DNA of 8,975 nt. Source: Puia dinghuensis (GTDB taxonomy: Bacteria > Bacteroidota > Bacteroidia > Chitinophagales > Chitinophagaceae). The notes under the pieces were generated by a model, which searched no databases, was not told where the DNA came from, and worked only from the letters and a program-made list of their open reading frames with translations. Shown here one piece after another: positions 1 through 7,226 of this stretch (within the stretch, counting starts at the first letter, position 1; every line of letters begins with the position of its first letter). The stretch covers positions 1 to 8,975 of the forward strand of contig JAMFRX010000623.1 in the NCBI GenBank assembly GCA_026224995.1. The letters are read 5' to 3'. The position numbers and the translations under genes were made by a program.

Positions 1-1896
1 AACTTCCCCAGGAATACGGAGTTCGAAGCGTTGGTGACCTTTGCCGGTTCCGGCGGCGGTGGCGGCGGTTTTCGCCGGGGTGGGGGCGTGGCGCCCGACC
101 CCAGCGCCGTCACGGTACGGATACACCAGGCCTTCGTACAGCTCCCTGACAGCGGCTATACGCCCCGGAAATTCGATCCCCGGAGTGGCTTCAACGACTT
201 TAGCTATTTTGATTTCTCCGCGCCCATGAGCGAGCCGCTGCGTAAGCGGTTTATCGAACGCCACAGGCTGATAAAGAAGGACCCTAACGCAGCCGTCAGC
301 GAGGCCGTGGAGCCCATCATATACTATATAGATAGGGGCGCGCCACCGGTGATCCTCAAAGCGCTCATAGAAGGTGGCAGCTGGTGGAACCAGGCTTTCG
401 AGGCGGCAGGCTTTAAGAATGCCTTCCAGGTCAGGGAGCTGCCGGAAGGCGCCGACCCCATGGATATCCGTTATAATATGGTGAACTGGTTGGATCGCAG
501 CGGCAGCCCGCAGCGGGCATTCTCCTATGGCATGGGGTATGTGGACCCGCGCACGGGCGAGATCATCAAGGGTGTCGTCACCCTGGGGTCGGATCGTCAC
601 CGCGAAGACTACCTGATCGCCGAAGGACTGCTGCAGCCTTATGAGGACGGCAAGCCCGTCCCAAAGAAAATGGAAGAGGTAGCGCTGGCCAGGATCAGGC
701 AGCTCTCGGCTCACGAGATCGGTCATACGCTCGGGCTGACGCACAACTTCGAGGCCAGCGTAAAAGACCGCGCCTCGGTGATGGACTATCCTTTCCCGCG
801 CTTCAATCTCAAAGCAGACGGGACCATCGACCTTTCCGAAGTCTATGGCAAGAGCATCGGCGGCTGGGACAAGCGCGCCATCATCTGGGGATATTCCGAC
901 TTCCCCAAAGGAACGGACGAGAACGCGGCCCTGGACAAGATCATGAAAGAGACCCTGCAGCAGGGCTATAAATACATTCCCGACGTCGGCGGCATGGCCC
1001 ATCCCCTCAGCAACCAGTGGGACGATGGCCCCAACCCCATCGATCAGCTGGACAAGCTCATGGCCGTCCGCCGTCATCTTCTGGACATCTTTAGCGAGAA
1101 GGCGATCCCGCAGGATGCGCCCATGGCAACGCTGGAGGAAGTCCTCGTACCCATTTACCTCTTGCATCGCTACCAGGTAGAAGCCGCGGCCAAATCCCTG
1201 GGCGGCCTGTATTTCACCCATGCGCTCAAGAATGACGGACAGGAACCTACGAAGATGGTGGACCCCGCCGAACAGTGGCGGGCCTTCGGCGCACTGATCA
1301 AAACGATATCGCCCGATGCCCTGGCCTTGCCCGAAGCGCTCATCCAGAAGATCCCGCCCCGCCCCACAGGCTACCCTTCCAGCATCGAGATCTTCCGCGG
1401 TCATACCGGCCCGACCTTCGACCCCATCGCCGTCGCCGAAGCCGCCGCCGACAACACCCTGTCCTACCTGCTGGACCCCGAACGCGCTGCAAGGCTCATC
1501 GAATACAATGCCCGGGACGAAAAGCAGCCGGGCCTGCTGGCCGTGCTGGACAAGCTGATGGAAACAACCTGGAAGCAGCCCCTGGCGGCAGGATATAAAG
1601 GCGAGCTGCAGCTGCTGGTGGACAACCTGGTGCTCAAGCGGCTGTTCGCCCTGGCCGCCGACCCAAAGAATGCGGATAACGTCAGGGCCGAGGCGCTGCT
1701 GACCATCACCGACCTCTCCATCTGGATGGGCTTGCAGGTCGGCGGAGCGCAAGGCAAATGGAAGGGGGCGCTCTACTTTGCGCTGGAGCAGGTCAAGGTG
1801 TTCACTAACGATCCTGATAAGTTCGTCATACAGCCGGCACTGGAGATGCCGCCAGGCGCACCCATCGGGATGCCGGATAATGAGTTCGAATGGTAG
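1..1896 (+). CDS. Zinc-dependent metalloprotease, DUF5117/DUF4953 (metzincin-like) family, 5' end missing
   Basis: The reading frame is open from the first base of the window, so the true start lies upstream; the TTG at 31 is only an internal codon. The visible part is 631 residues (numbered here from base 1). The catalytic zinc site is HEIGHTLGLTH at residues 238-248, the metzincin HExxHxxGxxH pattern with Glu239 as general base, followed by a Met-turn-like SVMDYP at 259-264. The surrounding landmarks (RHRLIKKDP, PIIYYIDRGAP, WWNQAFEAAGF, DPRTGEIIKG, HRYQVEAA) match the large Bacteroidota proteases annotated DUF5117 plus DUF4953. Family members are usually 800-900 residues with a signal peptide and an N-terminal DUF5118 segment, so perhaps a quarter is missing. 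Substrates of the family are poorly known; secretion to the periplasm or outside is inferred, since the N-terminus is not visible. A glycine-rich stretch lies at residues 16-29. The lactonase-like gene follows after 20 bases, so the two may be co-transcribed. Confidence 0.93.
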   Translation, partial: NFPRNTEFEALVTFAGSGGGGGGFRRGGGVAPDPSAVTVRIHQAFVQLPDSGYTPRKFDPRSGFNDFSYFDFSAPMSEPLRKRFIERHRLIKKDPNAAVSEAVEPIIYYIDRGAPPVILKALIEGGSWWNQAFEAAGFKNAFQVRELPEGADPMDIRYNMVNWLDRSGSPQRAFSYGMGYVDPRTGEIIKGVVTLGSDRHREDYLIAEGLLQPYEDGKPVPKKMEEVALARIRQLSAHEIGHTLGLTHNFEASVKDRASVMDYPFPRFNLKADGTIDLSEVYGKSIGGWDKRAIIWGYSDFPKGTDENAALDKIMKETLQQGYKYIPDVGGMAHPLSNQWDDGPNPIDQLDKLMAVRRHLLDIFSEKAIPQDAPMATLEEVLVPIYLLHRYQVEAAAKSLGGLYFTHALKNDGQEPTKMVDPAEQWRAFGALIKTISPDALALPEALIQKIPPRPTGYPSSIEIFRGHTGPTFDPIAVAEAAADNTLSYLLDPERAARLIEYNARDEKQPGLLAVLDKLMETTWKQPLAAGYKGELQLLVDNLVLKRLFALAADPKNADNVRAEALLTITDLSIWMGLQVGGAQGKWKGALYFALEQVKVFTNDPDKFVIQPALEMPPGAPIGMPDNEFEW

Positions 1897-1933
1897 GATT
1901 ATCCTAATTTTATCCTATGCGAACGCTTATCCT
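1894..1933 (+). repeat. TTATCCT repeat cluster and small dyad at a gene junction
   Basis: The stop codon of the protease lies inside the odd palindrome TAGGAT-T-ATCCTA (1894-1906). The octamer TTATCCTA occurs at 1899-1906 and again exactly at 1910-1917, 11 bases apart, the second copy running into the ATG of the next gene. A third, shorter TTATCCT is at 1927-1933, inside its signal peptide codons. The repeats are seen directly; a regulatory or translational role is only a guess, and chance is possible for such short units. No Shine-Dalgarno sequence is visible for the downstream start. Confidence 0.4.
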
Positions 1934-3125
1934 CCTGCTGACACTCGCGACCACCGGCGCTAACGCCCAAAGCTTCTACCTCTTCGTTGGAACCTATACC
2001 AACACCGGTACGCTGCCCGGCGCACCGCCGCTGGATTCCACCGGCAGCAAGGGCATCTACGTCTACCGCTTCGATGCGGCTACCGGCAAGGCGCACCTGC
2101 TGAGCCATACCACCGGGGTCTGCAACCCCAGCTACCTGACGATGGCGCCGGACGGCCATCATCTCTACTCCGTCACCGACTCGCGGATGGTGAAGGCCGG
2201 CACCGTAAGCGCCTTCGACTTCGACCGGTCCAGCGGCCAGCTGCGACTCCTCAATAAGGTATGGAGCGGCGGTGACAATCCGGCCTATATCTCGGTGGAC
2301 GCTACCGGCCATTGGGCGGCCGTGGCCAACTATACCGGCGGGACCTGGTCGCTATTCCCCATTCTCACCAACGGAAAACTGGACAAGGGCGCGGTCACCA
2401 TCTTTAGCGGTCACGGGGTCAATCGCGACCGCCAGGAGAAGCCCCATACCCATTCGGCAGTCTTCTCGCCGGATAATAAATACCTTTATATACAGGACCT
2501 GGGACTCGATAGGATCAGCATCGAACCCTTTGATGCCACAACCCAACCCGACGACCCGGGCATGCATACCGTATTCTATGACAACCCCTGGGTCCCACCC
2601 GCCGATAGTCCCGCGGAACGAGAAGATTCCAGCAAGCTGCCGACCTTTTCCGGCGTCGGCCCGCGCCACCTGACTTTTCACCCCAACGGCAAATTCGCCT
2701 ATCTCCTGGAAGAGATGGGCGGCAGCGTCGATGTCTATCGCTATGACACGGCTTCGGGCCGCCTGGACTCGCTCCAACGGATCGCGGCCCACCCCGATAC
2801 GGCCAAAGGACCCTTCCGCAGCGCCGATATCCATGCATCGCCGGACGGACGCTTCCTATATACCAGCAACAGGGCCGAAAACACGATAACCATTTTTGCT
2901 ATAGATGCGACCACCGGCCTCCTCAAAACCGTCGGCTATCAATCCGTCCTGGGGAAGGAGCCGCGGAATTTTGCCCTCGACCCTACCGGCAGCTGGCTGT
3001 TGGTGGCCAACCAGGAAAGCAAAGCGATCGTAGTATTCCGGGTGGACCGGAAAAGCGGCCTTTTGCAGCCCTTGGAAAGCCGCATAGACGTGACGACTCC
3101 CACCTGCCTCAAATTCACCCGTTAG
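1917..3125 (+). CDS. Exported lactonase-family beta-propeller (6-phosphogluconolactonase-like)
   Basis: This 402-residue protein belongs to the lactonase family (PF10282, the seven-bladed propeller of E. coli Pgl/YbhE). The family features run in order: VGTYT at 24-28, PSYLTMAPDGHHLY at 71-84, the H-x-H entry HTHSAVFSPD at 177-186 followed by DLGLDRI at 194-200, GVGPRHLTFHPNG at 246-258, SADIHASPDGRFLYTSNR at 302-319, and PRNFALDPTGSWLLVANQ at 349-366. The length is slightly above that of cytoplasmic Pgl, explained by a signal peptide of about 18 residues (Leu-rich core 4-10, probable cut after ANA before Gln18), which fixes ATG 1917 as the start. No lipobox Cys is present. Cytoplasmic Pgl hydrolyses 6-phosphogluconolactone in the pentose phosphate pathway. 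An exported version cannot easily serve that route, so the substrate here is unknown; a periplasmic sugar lactone is a reasonable guess. It follows the protease gene by 20 bases and is probably read through from it. Confidence 0.9.
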   Translation: MRTLILLLTLATTGANAQSFYLFVGTYTNTGTLPGAPPLDSTGSKGIYVYRFDAATGKAHLLSHTTGVCNPSYLTMAPDGHHLYSVTDSRMVKAGTVSAFDFDRSSGQLRLLNKVWSGGDNPAYISVDATGHWAAVANYTGGTWSLFPILTNGKLDKGAVTIFSGHGVNRDRQEKPHTHSAVFSPDNKYLYIQDLGLDRISIEPFDATTQPDDPGMHTVFYDNPWVPPADSPAEREDSSKLPTFSGVGPRHLTFHPNGKFAYLLEEMGGSVDVYRYDTASGRLDSLQRIAAHPDTAKGPFRSADIHASPDGRFLYTSNRAENTITIFAIDATTGLLKTVGYQSVLGKEPRNFALDPTGSWLLVANQESKAIVVFRVDRKSGLLQPLESRIDVTTPTCLKFTR

Positions 3126-3344
3126 ATAGGCCGCCGAATACGAATACTTTGGGGACCCTAGGGTTCTAATTGATTCAAACTAGGGGTAAATGCGTATATA
3201 GTTATCCCCAATTTAAAATACGTCCCAAATTTGGACGTTATTTGGATGTTAATTATTGACCTTTATTGCTTGATAGCCAGACGGAAAGACGCCACCCGGC
3301 TTGCTCATTAAGGACCCCGAAGACCCCGTTAGACGACTTGTATT
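3126..3344. promoter_or_regulatory. AT-rich intergenic control region ahead of the deacetylase-glycosyltransferase pair
   Basis: These 219 bases carry no convincing gene and are visibly richer in A and T than the flanking coding DNA. Seen in order: a perfect 10-base palindrome ACCCTAGGGT (3155-3164); CTAGGG again at 3180-3185, which can pair with CCCTAG at 3156-3161 across 18 bases; GGGG-TAA (3183-3189) facing TTATCCCC (3202-3209); a perfect palindrome CCAAATTTGG (3225-3234) overlapping a tandem direct repeat; and TTGAC at 3256-3260, a possible -33/-35 element. I could not find a good TAnnTTTG (Bacteroidota -7) partner, so no promoter is fixed. There is no GC-rich hairpin with a T-run, so no intrinsic terminator is called for the lactonase gene. 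Confidence 0.45.
3230..3251 (+). repeat. 11-base tandem direct repeat, possible operator
   Basis: Two head-to-tail 11-base units, TTTGGACGTTA (3230-3240) and TTTGGATGTTA (3241-3251), differ at one base only. A period of 11 bases places both copies on one face of the helix. That is the geometry known for sites of OmpR/PhoB-type regulators, which bind as tandem dimers. The repeat lies 94 bases before the deacetylase ATG and just before a TTGAC. The first unit overlaps the palindrome at 3225-3234. The repeat is seen directly; its function as an operator is inference. Confidence 0.5.
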
Positions 3345-4127
3345 ATGGCTTTATCCACTCTGATTATCAATGCCGATGATTTCGGCATGAGTAGCACAGT
3401 TAACCGCGCCATTGTTTCCAGTATGGAGGCAGGCCTGGTGACAAGCACTTCGATCATGGCGAACATGCCTGGCTTCGAAGATGCAATAGAGCTCGTACGC
3501 CAGCATCCCAGCGTAAGGGGCAGGGTCGGCATCCACCTGAATCTCACTGAAGGCCATCCGCTATCACTGCCGATATTGGACTCACCCCTTTTTTGCGATG
3601 CGGCTGGAGCTTTTACCTATCACCGCGAGCGCCCGCTCTTCCGTCTTGGCCATAAGGACCGCGAAGCCGTATACGAAGAGCTCAAAACGCAGCTGGAAAA
3701 GGTCTTGTCTACGGGCATCCGGCCCATACATTTAGATTCACATCATCATATCCACACCGAGTGGGCGGTGGCGCCGCTGATGCGCCGCCTGGCAAGAACG
3801 TACGGTATCCCACGTATCCGGTTGACCCGGAATATGGGCCGCCAGCCCACTTATCCCAAAAGGATTTATAAGACGATCTTCAATCATTGGCGCCTGGGCC
3901 ATGACGCCAACCTGGGCACCACTGACTATTTCGGCGACATTGGGGATATGCTATATTTTTCCAGAAGGCAATGGCCTGCGGGCAAGACGATCGAGATCAT
4001 GGTGCATCCCCTTTTCGACGACGAGGGTGGGCTCGTGGACCTCAACCGCAAGGATCTGCAACGCCAGCTGGAACCTATCCTCCGGCAACCGGTAAACTTA
4101 AGTCCAAAACCTACTGATCAACTCTAA
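3345..4127 (+). CDS. ChbG/HpnK family (YdjC-fold) carbohydrate deacetylase
   Basis: This 260-residue protein has the full signature of the family (PF04794), of the usual length. NADDFG is at 9-14, with the catalytic and metal-binding Asp pair at 11-12. GIHLNLTEGH at 62-71 supplies His64, DSHHHIH at 131-137 holds a further metal-binding His, and MVHP at 219-222 gives the late conserved His221. Known members remove acetyl groups from N-acetylated sugars: ChbG acts on chitooligosaccharides and HpnK on hopanoid-linked GlcNAc. The substrate here is not readable from the sequence. The ATG at 3345 puts NADDFG eight residues in, as is normal for the family, and no signal peptide is present, so it is cytoplasmic. 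Its stop TAA (4125-4127) shares a base with the ATG of the glycosyltransferase, so the two are probably translationally coupled and act on the same glycan or glycolipid. The last ten residues or so are polar and unlike a structured domain. Confidence 0.93.
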   Translation: MALSTLIINADDFGMSSTVNRAIVSSMEAGLVTSTSIMANMPGFEDAIELVRQHPSVRGRVGIHLNLTEGHPLSLPILDSPLFCDAAGAFTYHRERPLFRLGHKDREAVYEELKTQLEKVLSTGIRPIHLDSHHHIHTEWAVAPLMRRLARTYGIPRIRLTRNMGRQPTYPKRIYKTIFNHWRLGHDANLGTTDYFGDIGDMLYFSRRQWPAGKTIEIMVHPLFDDEGGLVDLNRKDLQRQLEPILRQPVNLSPKPTDQL

Positions 4128-5326
4128 TGAAGAAGCTGGCAATAGTCACAACGCATCCAATTCAGTACAATGTCCCATGGCTGGTCCGCCTGGCGGAGAG
4201 AGGTATCGCCATCAAGGTCTTTTACACCTATGAGCAATCGAGTAAGGGAAAGGTATACGACAAGGGTTTCGGCAAGGACATAAAATGGGATATTCCGCTG
4301 CTGGAAGGCTATGACTATGAGTTTGTGCCCAACACCAGCAAAAAACCCGGCCTGGAGAGCTTCCTGGGCATCATCAATCCCGACCTCATCTCCTCGATAG
4401 AGGCATGGGAGCCCGAGTGCCTGCTGGTCATCGGCTGGAACTATTATAGCCACCTGCAATGCATGCGTTATTTCCACAAGCGCATCCCCCTGTATTTCCG
4501 CGGTGACTCCGTGCTGCTGCATGAGAAGACGGGCCTGCGGAAGCTGGCGCGGCGGATCTTCCTTACCTGGGTATACCGCCATGTAGACTATGCCTTTTAT
4601 GTGGGTTCCAACAACAAAAGCTATTATCTCCGCCATGGGCTGAAGCCTTCGCAGCTGGTATTCAGTCCCCAGGCCATCGATATAGGCCGGTTCTCCCAGC
4701 CGGCTGAAACCTATAAGCTCCTGGCCCAGCGATGGAAGCAGGAGCTGGGCATCCCCGCCGGCCATTTGACGATACTCTTTGCCGGTAAGATGACGAAGGT
4801 TAAAAATCCGTTTTTCCTGATCGACCTGGCCAAAGCCTGCTCTCATCTGCCAGTGAGCTTTATTCTCGTAGGTGACGGCCAGCTCAAGGACGAGGTCGTT
4901 CGGGCGGCATCGGGCCAACCGAATATCTATTTCAAAGATTTCCAGAACCAGAGCGTCATGCCAGCCGTATATCGCATGGGCGATGTCTATCTGATGCCTT
5001 CGCTCAGTGAGACCTGGGGCATGGGCATCAATGAAGCCATGGCCTGCGGCATCCCCGTGATGGCGTCGGAACAGGTGGGCTGTGCGGCGGACCTGGTGCT
5101 GGAAAACAAGACTGGCGTCACTTTCCGGTTAGGCGACACCGAGAAATGCGTGGCCTTCCTCCGTCGGCTTACCGAGAGCCCGCTCTTCCTGGCGGAGATG
5201 GGCAACTGCGCCACTGCCCTTATTCAATTCTTCTCCTTCTCACATATAGTGGACAGCATATCCCGAACGATGGAAGGACCCGTGATAGAGGCTAAACGCC
5301 GATCTCTTTTGAGTGCTGCTTTATAA
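4127..5326 (+). CDS. GT-B fold glycosyltransferase, family 4 type
   Basis: This is a 399-residue enzyme that should transfer a sugar from a nucleotide-sugar donor with retention of configuration. The N-terminal acceptor half opens with THPIQYNVPW at 9-18, a phrase common in GT4 enzymes of envelope polysaccharide clusters. The donor half (about 210-380, Glycos_transf_1) shows FAGKMTKVKNPFFLI at 218-232, LVGDG at 247-251, and the E-x7-E motif SETWGMGINE with Glu295 and Glu303, followed by AMACGIPV. No signal peptide or clear membrane segment is seen, so a cytosolic or peripheral membrane location is likely. The start overlaps the stop of the ChbG-like gene by one base. The pairing suggests that an N-acetyl sugar is attached and then deacetylated, or the reverse, during making of a surface glycan or glycolipid. 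Donor and acceptor are unknown. The long open frame on the opposite strand (4124-4918) is a GC-driven shadow. Confidence 0.93.
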   Translation: MKKLAIVTTHPIQYNVPWLVRLAERGIAIKVFYTYEQSSKGKVYDKGFGKDIKWDIPLLEGYDYEFVPNTSKKPGLESFLGIINPDLISSIEAWEPECLLVIGWNYYSHLQCMRYFHKRIPLYFRGDSVLLHEKTGLRKLARRIFLTWVYRHVDYAFYVGSNNKSYYLRHGLKPSQLVFSPQAIDIGRFSQPAETYKLLAQRWKQELGIPAGHLTILFAGKMTKVKNPFFLIDLAKACSHLPVSFILVGDGQLKDEVVRAASGQPNIYFKDFQNQSVMPAVYRMGDVYLMPSLSETWGMGINEAMACGIPVMASEQVGCAADLVLENKTGVTFRLGDTEKCVAFLRRLTESPLFLAEMGNCATALIQFFSFSHIVDSISRTMEGPVIEAKRRSLLSAAL

Positions 5327-5339
5327 GTCTCCCCCGCCA

Positions 5340-5373
5340 TTGGTACGTAATTTTTCAGTATATTACCGTACAA
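5340..5373. promoter_or_regulatory. Imperfect dyad in the gap before the sensor kinase gene
   Basis: The 80-base gap 5327-5406 holds an inverted repeat. The left arm TTGGTACGTAAT (5340-5351) and right arm ATTACCGTACAA (5362-5373) pair over 11 positions, with one unpaired G on the left and one unpaired C on the right, around a 10-base centre. No T-run follows on either strand, so an intrinsic terminator is unlikely. It sits 34-67 bases before the ATG, where an operator or a 5' leader hairpin of the signalling operon would fall. No promoter consensus could be fixed in the gap. Confidence 0.4.
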
Positions 5374-5406
5374 TCATTTGCCTCATCCGCAAGTCGCTTA
5401 CCGCTC

Positions 5407-7215
5407 ATGAAGGTTGCTTTAGGGAATAAATTAGGGTATGGCATCGTCGTGGCGATCGTCAGTATACTTGTAATTGTCGTATTGTCCATCTGGCAATACC
5501 GGCGTATTCAGGATACTGGCGCTACTATTAAGCATGCCAACCAGGTGCTCTACCAAACCCAGGCGGTGCTCAATGATGCGGTACAATATGAGCTGAATAT
5601 CAAAAACTTCCTCCTCACCGGTGACAGCACCTTTCTCTTTACGGCAGCAGATTCCCTCTCTGCCCTTCCCGGGCGAATAGATAACCTCAAACAGCTGACG
5701 GCCGATAACCCTGGTCAGCAGCGGCGCGTCGACAGCCTGCTGCTTTTTTCCGGCAAGAATTCCGAAACATTGCAACAGATCGTCCGGCTCAGCCGGGCGG
5801 GAAATTTCGGGGGGCCGGCCGCGCTCATCTCCGACGAAGCCAAGACGGGCTATTCCCATGACGTCCAGTCCGTAATCTCCCGTATGCAGCTGGAAGAGCG
5901 GCGCCTGCTGGATACCCGGCGAAGCTCCAACCAACAGAAGGCAGCGGAATTGCAGTGGGTGCTGTGGGGTCTTACCGCCGCCGTAGCTGTACTTGCCCTT
6001 ATCATCTTTCGCAAGACCCGGCAGGATCTCGTCCGTGAAAAGCTGGCCCGCGAACAGCTATATCGCTTTAACAACGAGCTGGAAGAAGAGGTCCGGCTCC
6101 AGACCGCCAACCTGCAAGCATCCGAAGACAAATACAAGACCCTCTTTAACAAGAGCCCATTGCCTAAATGGATCTATGAAGAAGAATCCCTTCGCTTCCT
6201 GGAAGTCAATGACACGGCGATTCGTGAATATGGCTATAGCCGGGAGGAGTTCCTGCAGATGACGATTGCGGATATCCGGCCGCCGGAAGACATCGAAAAG
6301 CTAATGCTCGATGTCGACGGGATCCGTGGCCGCCCGGACGCCTACCGGCATAGCCGGTGGCGGCATATCCGCAAGGACGGCGAGATCATAGAAGTGGAGA
6401 TCACAGCCCATGCCATCGATTTCGAAGGCCGGCCGAGCCGCATGGTGGTGGTGAACGATATCACGGATCGCAAGCGCTATGAAGCCCGGCTGCAGCTCCT
6501 CAATATCGACCTGAACAAACGCGCCGCCGAGCTCACGGCATCCAATGGCGAATTGGAACGTTTTGCCTACATCACCTCGCATGACCTCCAGGAGCCCCTG
6601 CGGATGGTGAGCAGCTTCCTGCAACTGCTACAAAAGAAATACAAGGGCAACCTGGACGGCAAGGCCGACCAGTATATCCACTATGCGGTAGACGGGGCCG
6701 AACGCATGAAGGCCCTGATCATGGACCTGCTGGAATACTCCCGGGTAGGTGTAGGTAAGGAAAGCTTCAGCAAGGTGGATACGGGAGTCGTGCTGCAAGA
6801 GGCGGGGGACATCTTTCGGGAGAAGATCATCGCCGCGCGCGCCAGCGTGGAGATCCATCCGCTGCCGGTGGTCATAGGGGACAAGGTCCAGCTCTCGCAG
6901 CTCTTCCAGAACCTGCTGAGCAATGCGCTTAAGTACCATTCGGACCGGCCGCCGGTGATCAGGGTCCGGGCTAAGGAAGAGCCCGGGCACTGGCTGTTCA
7001 CCGTGGAAGACAACGGCATCGGAATCGATCCGCAATTCTTCGACAAGATCTTCATCATCTTCCAGCGGCTGCACAACAAGACTGATTATAGTGGCACCGG
7101 CATCGGCCTTGCTATCTGCAAGAAGATCGTGGAGCGGCATGGAGGAAGGATCTGGGTGGAGTCCTCCGGGCAGGAAGGAAGCACATTCTATTTTACTATC
7201 GATAAAAAAATTTAA
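5407..7215 (+). CDS. Membrane sensor histidine kinase, CHASE3-PAS-HisKA-HATPase_c
   Basis: This 602-residue kinase should sense a signal outside the inner membrane and phosphorylate a receiver. Membrane segments lie at about 11-30 and 184-202. Between them is a CHASE3-type sensor region, recognisable by NIKNFLLTGDSTFL (64-77) and EERRLL (163-168). A helical linker (203-240) leads to a PAS domain (about 240-358, ending NDITDR). The dimerisation domain has the H-box SHDLQEPLRM with phospho-acceptor His392, the subtype seen in phytochrome-like kinases that pair with free receivers. The ATP-binding domain shows an N-box with Asn502 and Asn506, G1 DNGIGIDP (535-542), F-box IFQRLH (551-556) and G2 GTGIGLAI (563-570). 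All catalytic motifs are intact and no receiver is fused. ATG 5407 starts a short cytoplasmic lead before the first membrane segment; no Shine-Dalgarno is seen. The free response regulator follows after 11 bases and is the obvious partner. The ligand is unknown. Confidence 0.95.
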   Translation: MKVALGNKLGYGIVVAIVSILVIVVLSIWQYRRIQDTGATIKHANQVLYQTQAVLNDAVQYELNIKNFLLTGDSTFLFTAADSLSALPGRIDNLKQLTADNPGQQRRVDSLLLFSGKNSETLQQIVRLSRAGNFGGPAALISDEAKTGYSHDVQSVISRMQLEERRLLDTRRSSNQQKAAELQWVLWGLTAAVAVLALIIFRKTRQDLVREKLAREQLYRFNNELEEEVRLQTANLQASEDKYKTLFNKSPLPKWIYEEESLRFLEVNDTAIREYGYSREEFLQMTIADIRPPEDIEKLMLDVDGIRGRPDAYRHSRWRHIRKDGEIIEVEITAHAIDFEGRPSRMVVVNDITDRKRYEARLQLLNIDLNKRAAELTASNGELERFAYITSHDLQEPLRMVSSFLQLLQKKYKGNLDGKADQYIHYAVDGAERMKALIMDLLEYSRVGVGKESFSKVDTGVVLQEAGDIFREKIIAARASVEIHPLPVVIGDKVQLSQLFQNLLSNALKYHSDRPPVIRVRAKEEPGHWLFTVEDNGIGIDPQFFDKIFIIFQRLHNKTDYSGTGIGLAICKKIVERHGGRIWVESSGQEGSTFYFTIDKKI

Positions 7216-7223
7216 CCTTATCG
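7200..7223 (+). repeat. Short inverted repeat over the kinase stop codon
   Basis: CGATAA (7200-7205) and TTATCG (7218-7223) form a perfect 6-base inverted repeat with a 12-base AT-rich loop. The loop contains the kinase stop TAA (7213-7215), and the right arm ends three bases before the ATG of the response regulator. In RNA it would be a weak hairpin that could affect re-initiation between the two genes. The A-run 7204-7210 may instead serve as an A-rich translation enhancer. The repeat is seen; any function is a guess. Confidence 0.3.
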
Positions 7224-7226
7224 CAT

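Noticed and set aside
31..33. TTG as the start of the metalloprotease
   Set aside because: The frame is open to base 1 and the upstream codons (NFPRNTEFEA) already match the family, so the gene begins before the window.
3137..3152. ATACTTTG as a Bacteroidota -7 promoter element
   Set aside because: It has one base too few between TA and TTTG, and no TTG lies at the expected distance upstream.
3246..3311. 21-codon ATG frame upstream of the deacetylase, a possible leader peptide
   Set aside because: It has no ribosome binding signal or run of control codons, its start lies inside the tandem repeat, and its length is within chance expectation.
4124..4918. 264-codon open frame on the minus strand
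   Set aside because: It lies entirely antisense to the well-supported glycosyltransferase, and its protein shows no recognisable domain. High GC in third positions readily leaves such frames open.
5327..5406. Intrinsic terminator after the glycosyltransferase
   Set aside because: The only dyad is AT-rich, contains bulges and is not followed by a T-run.
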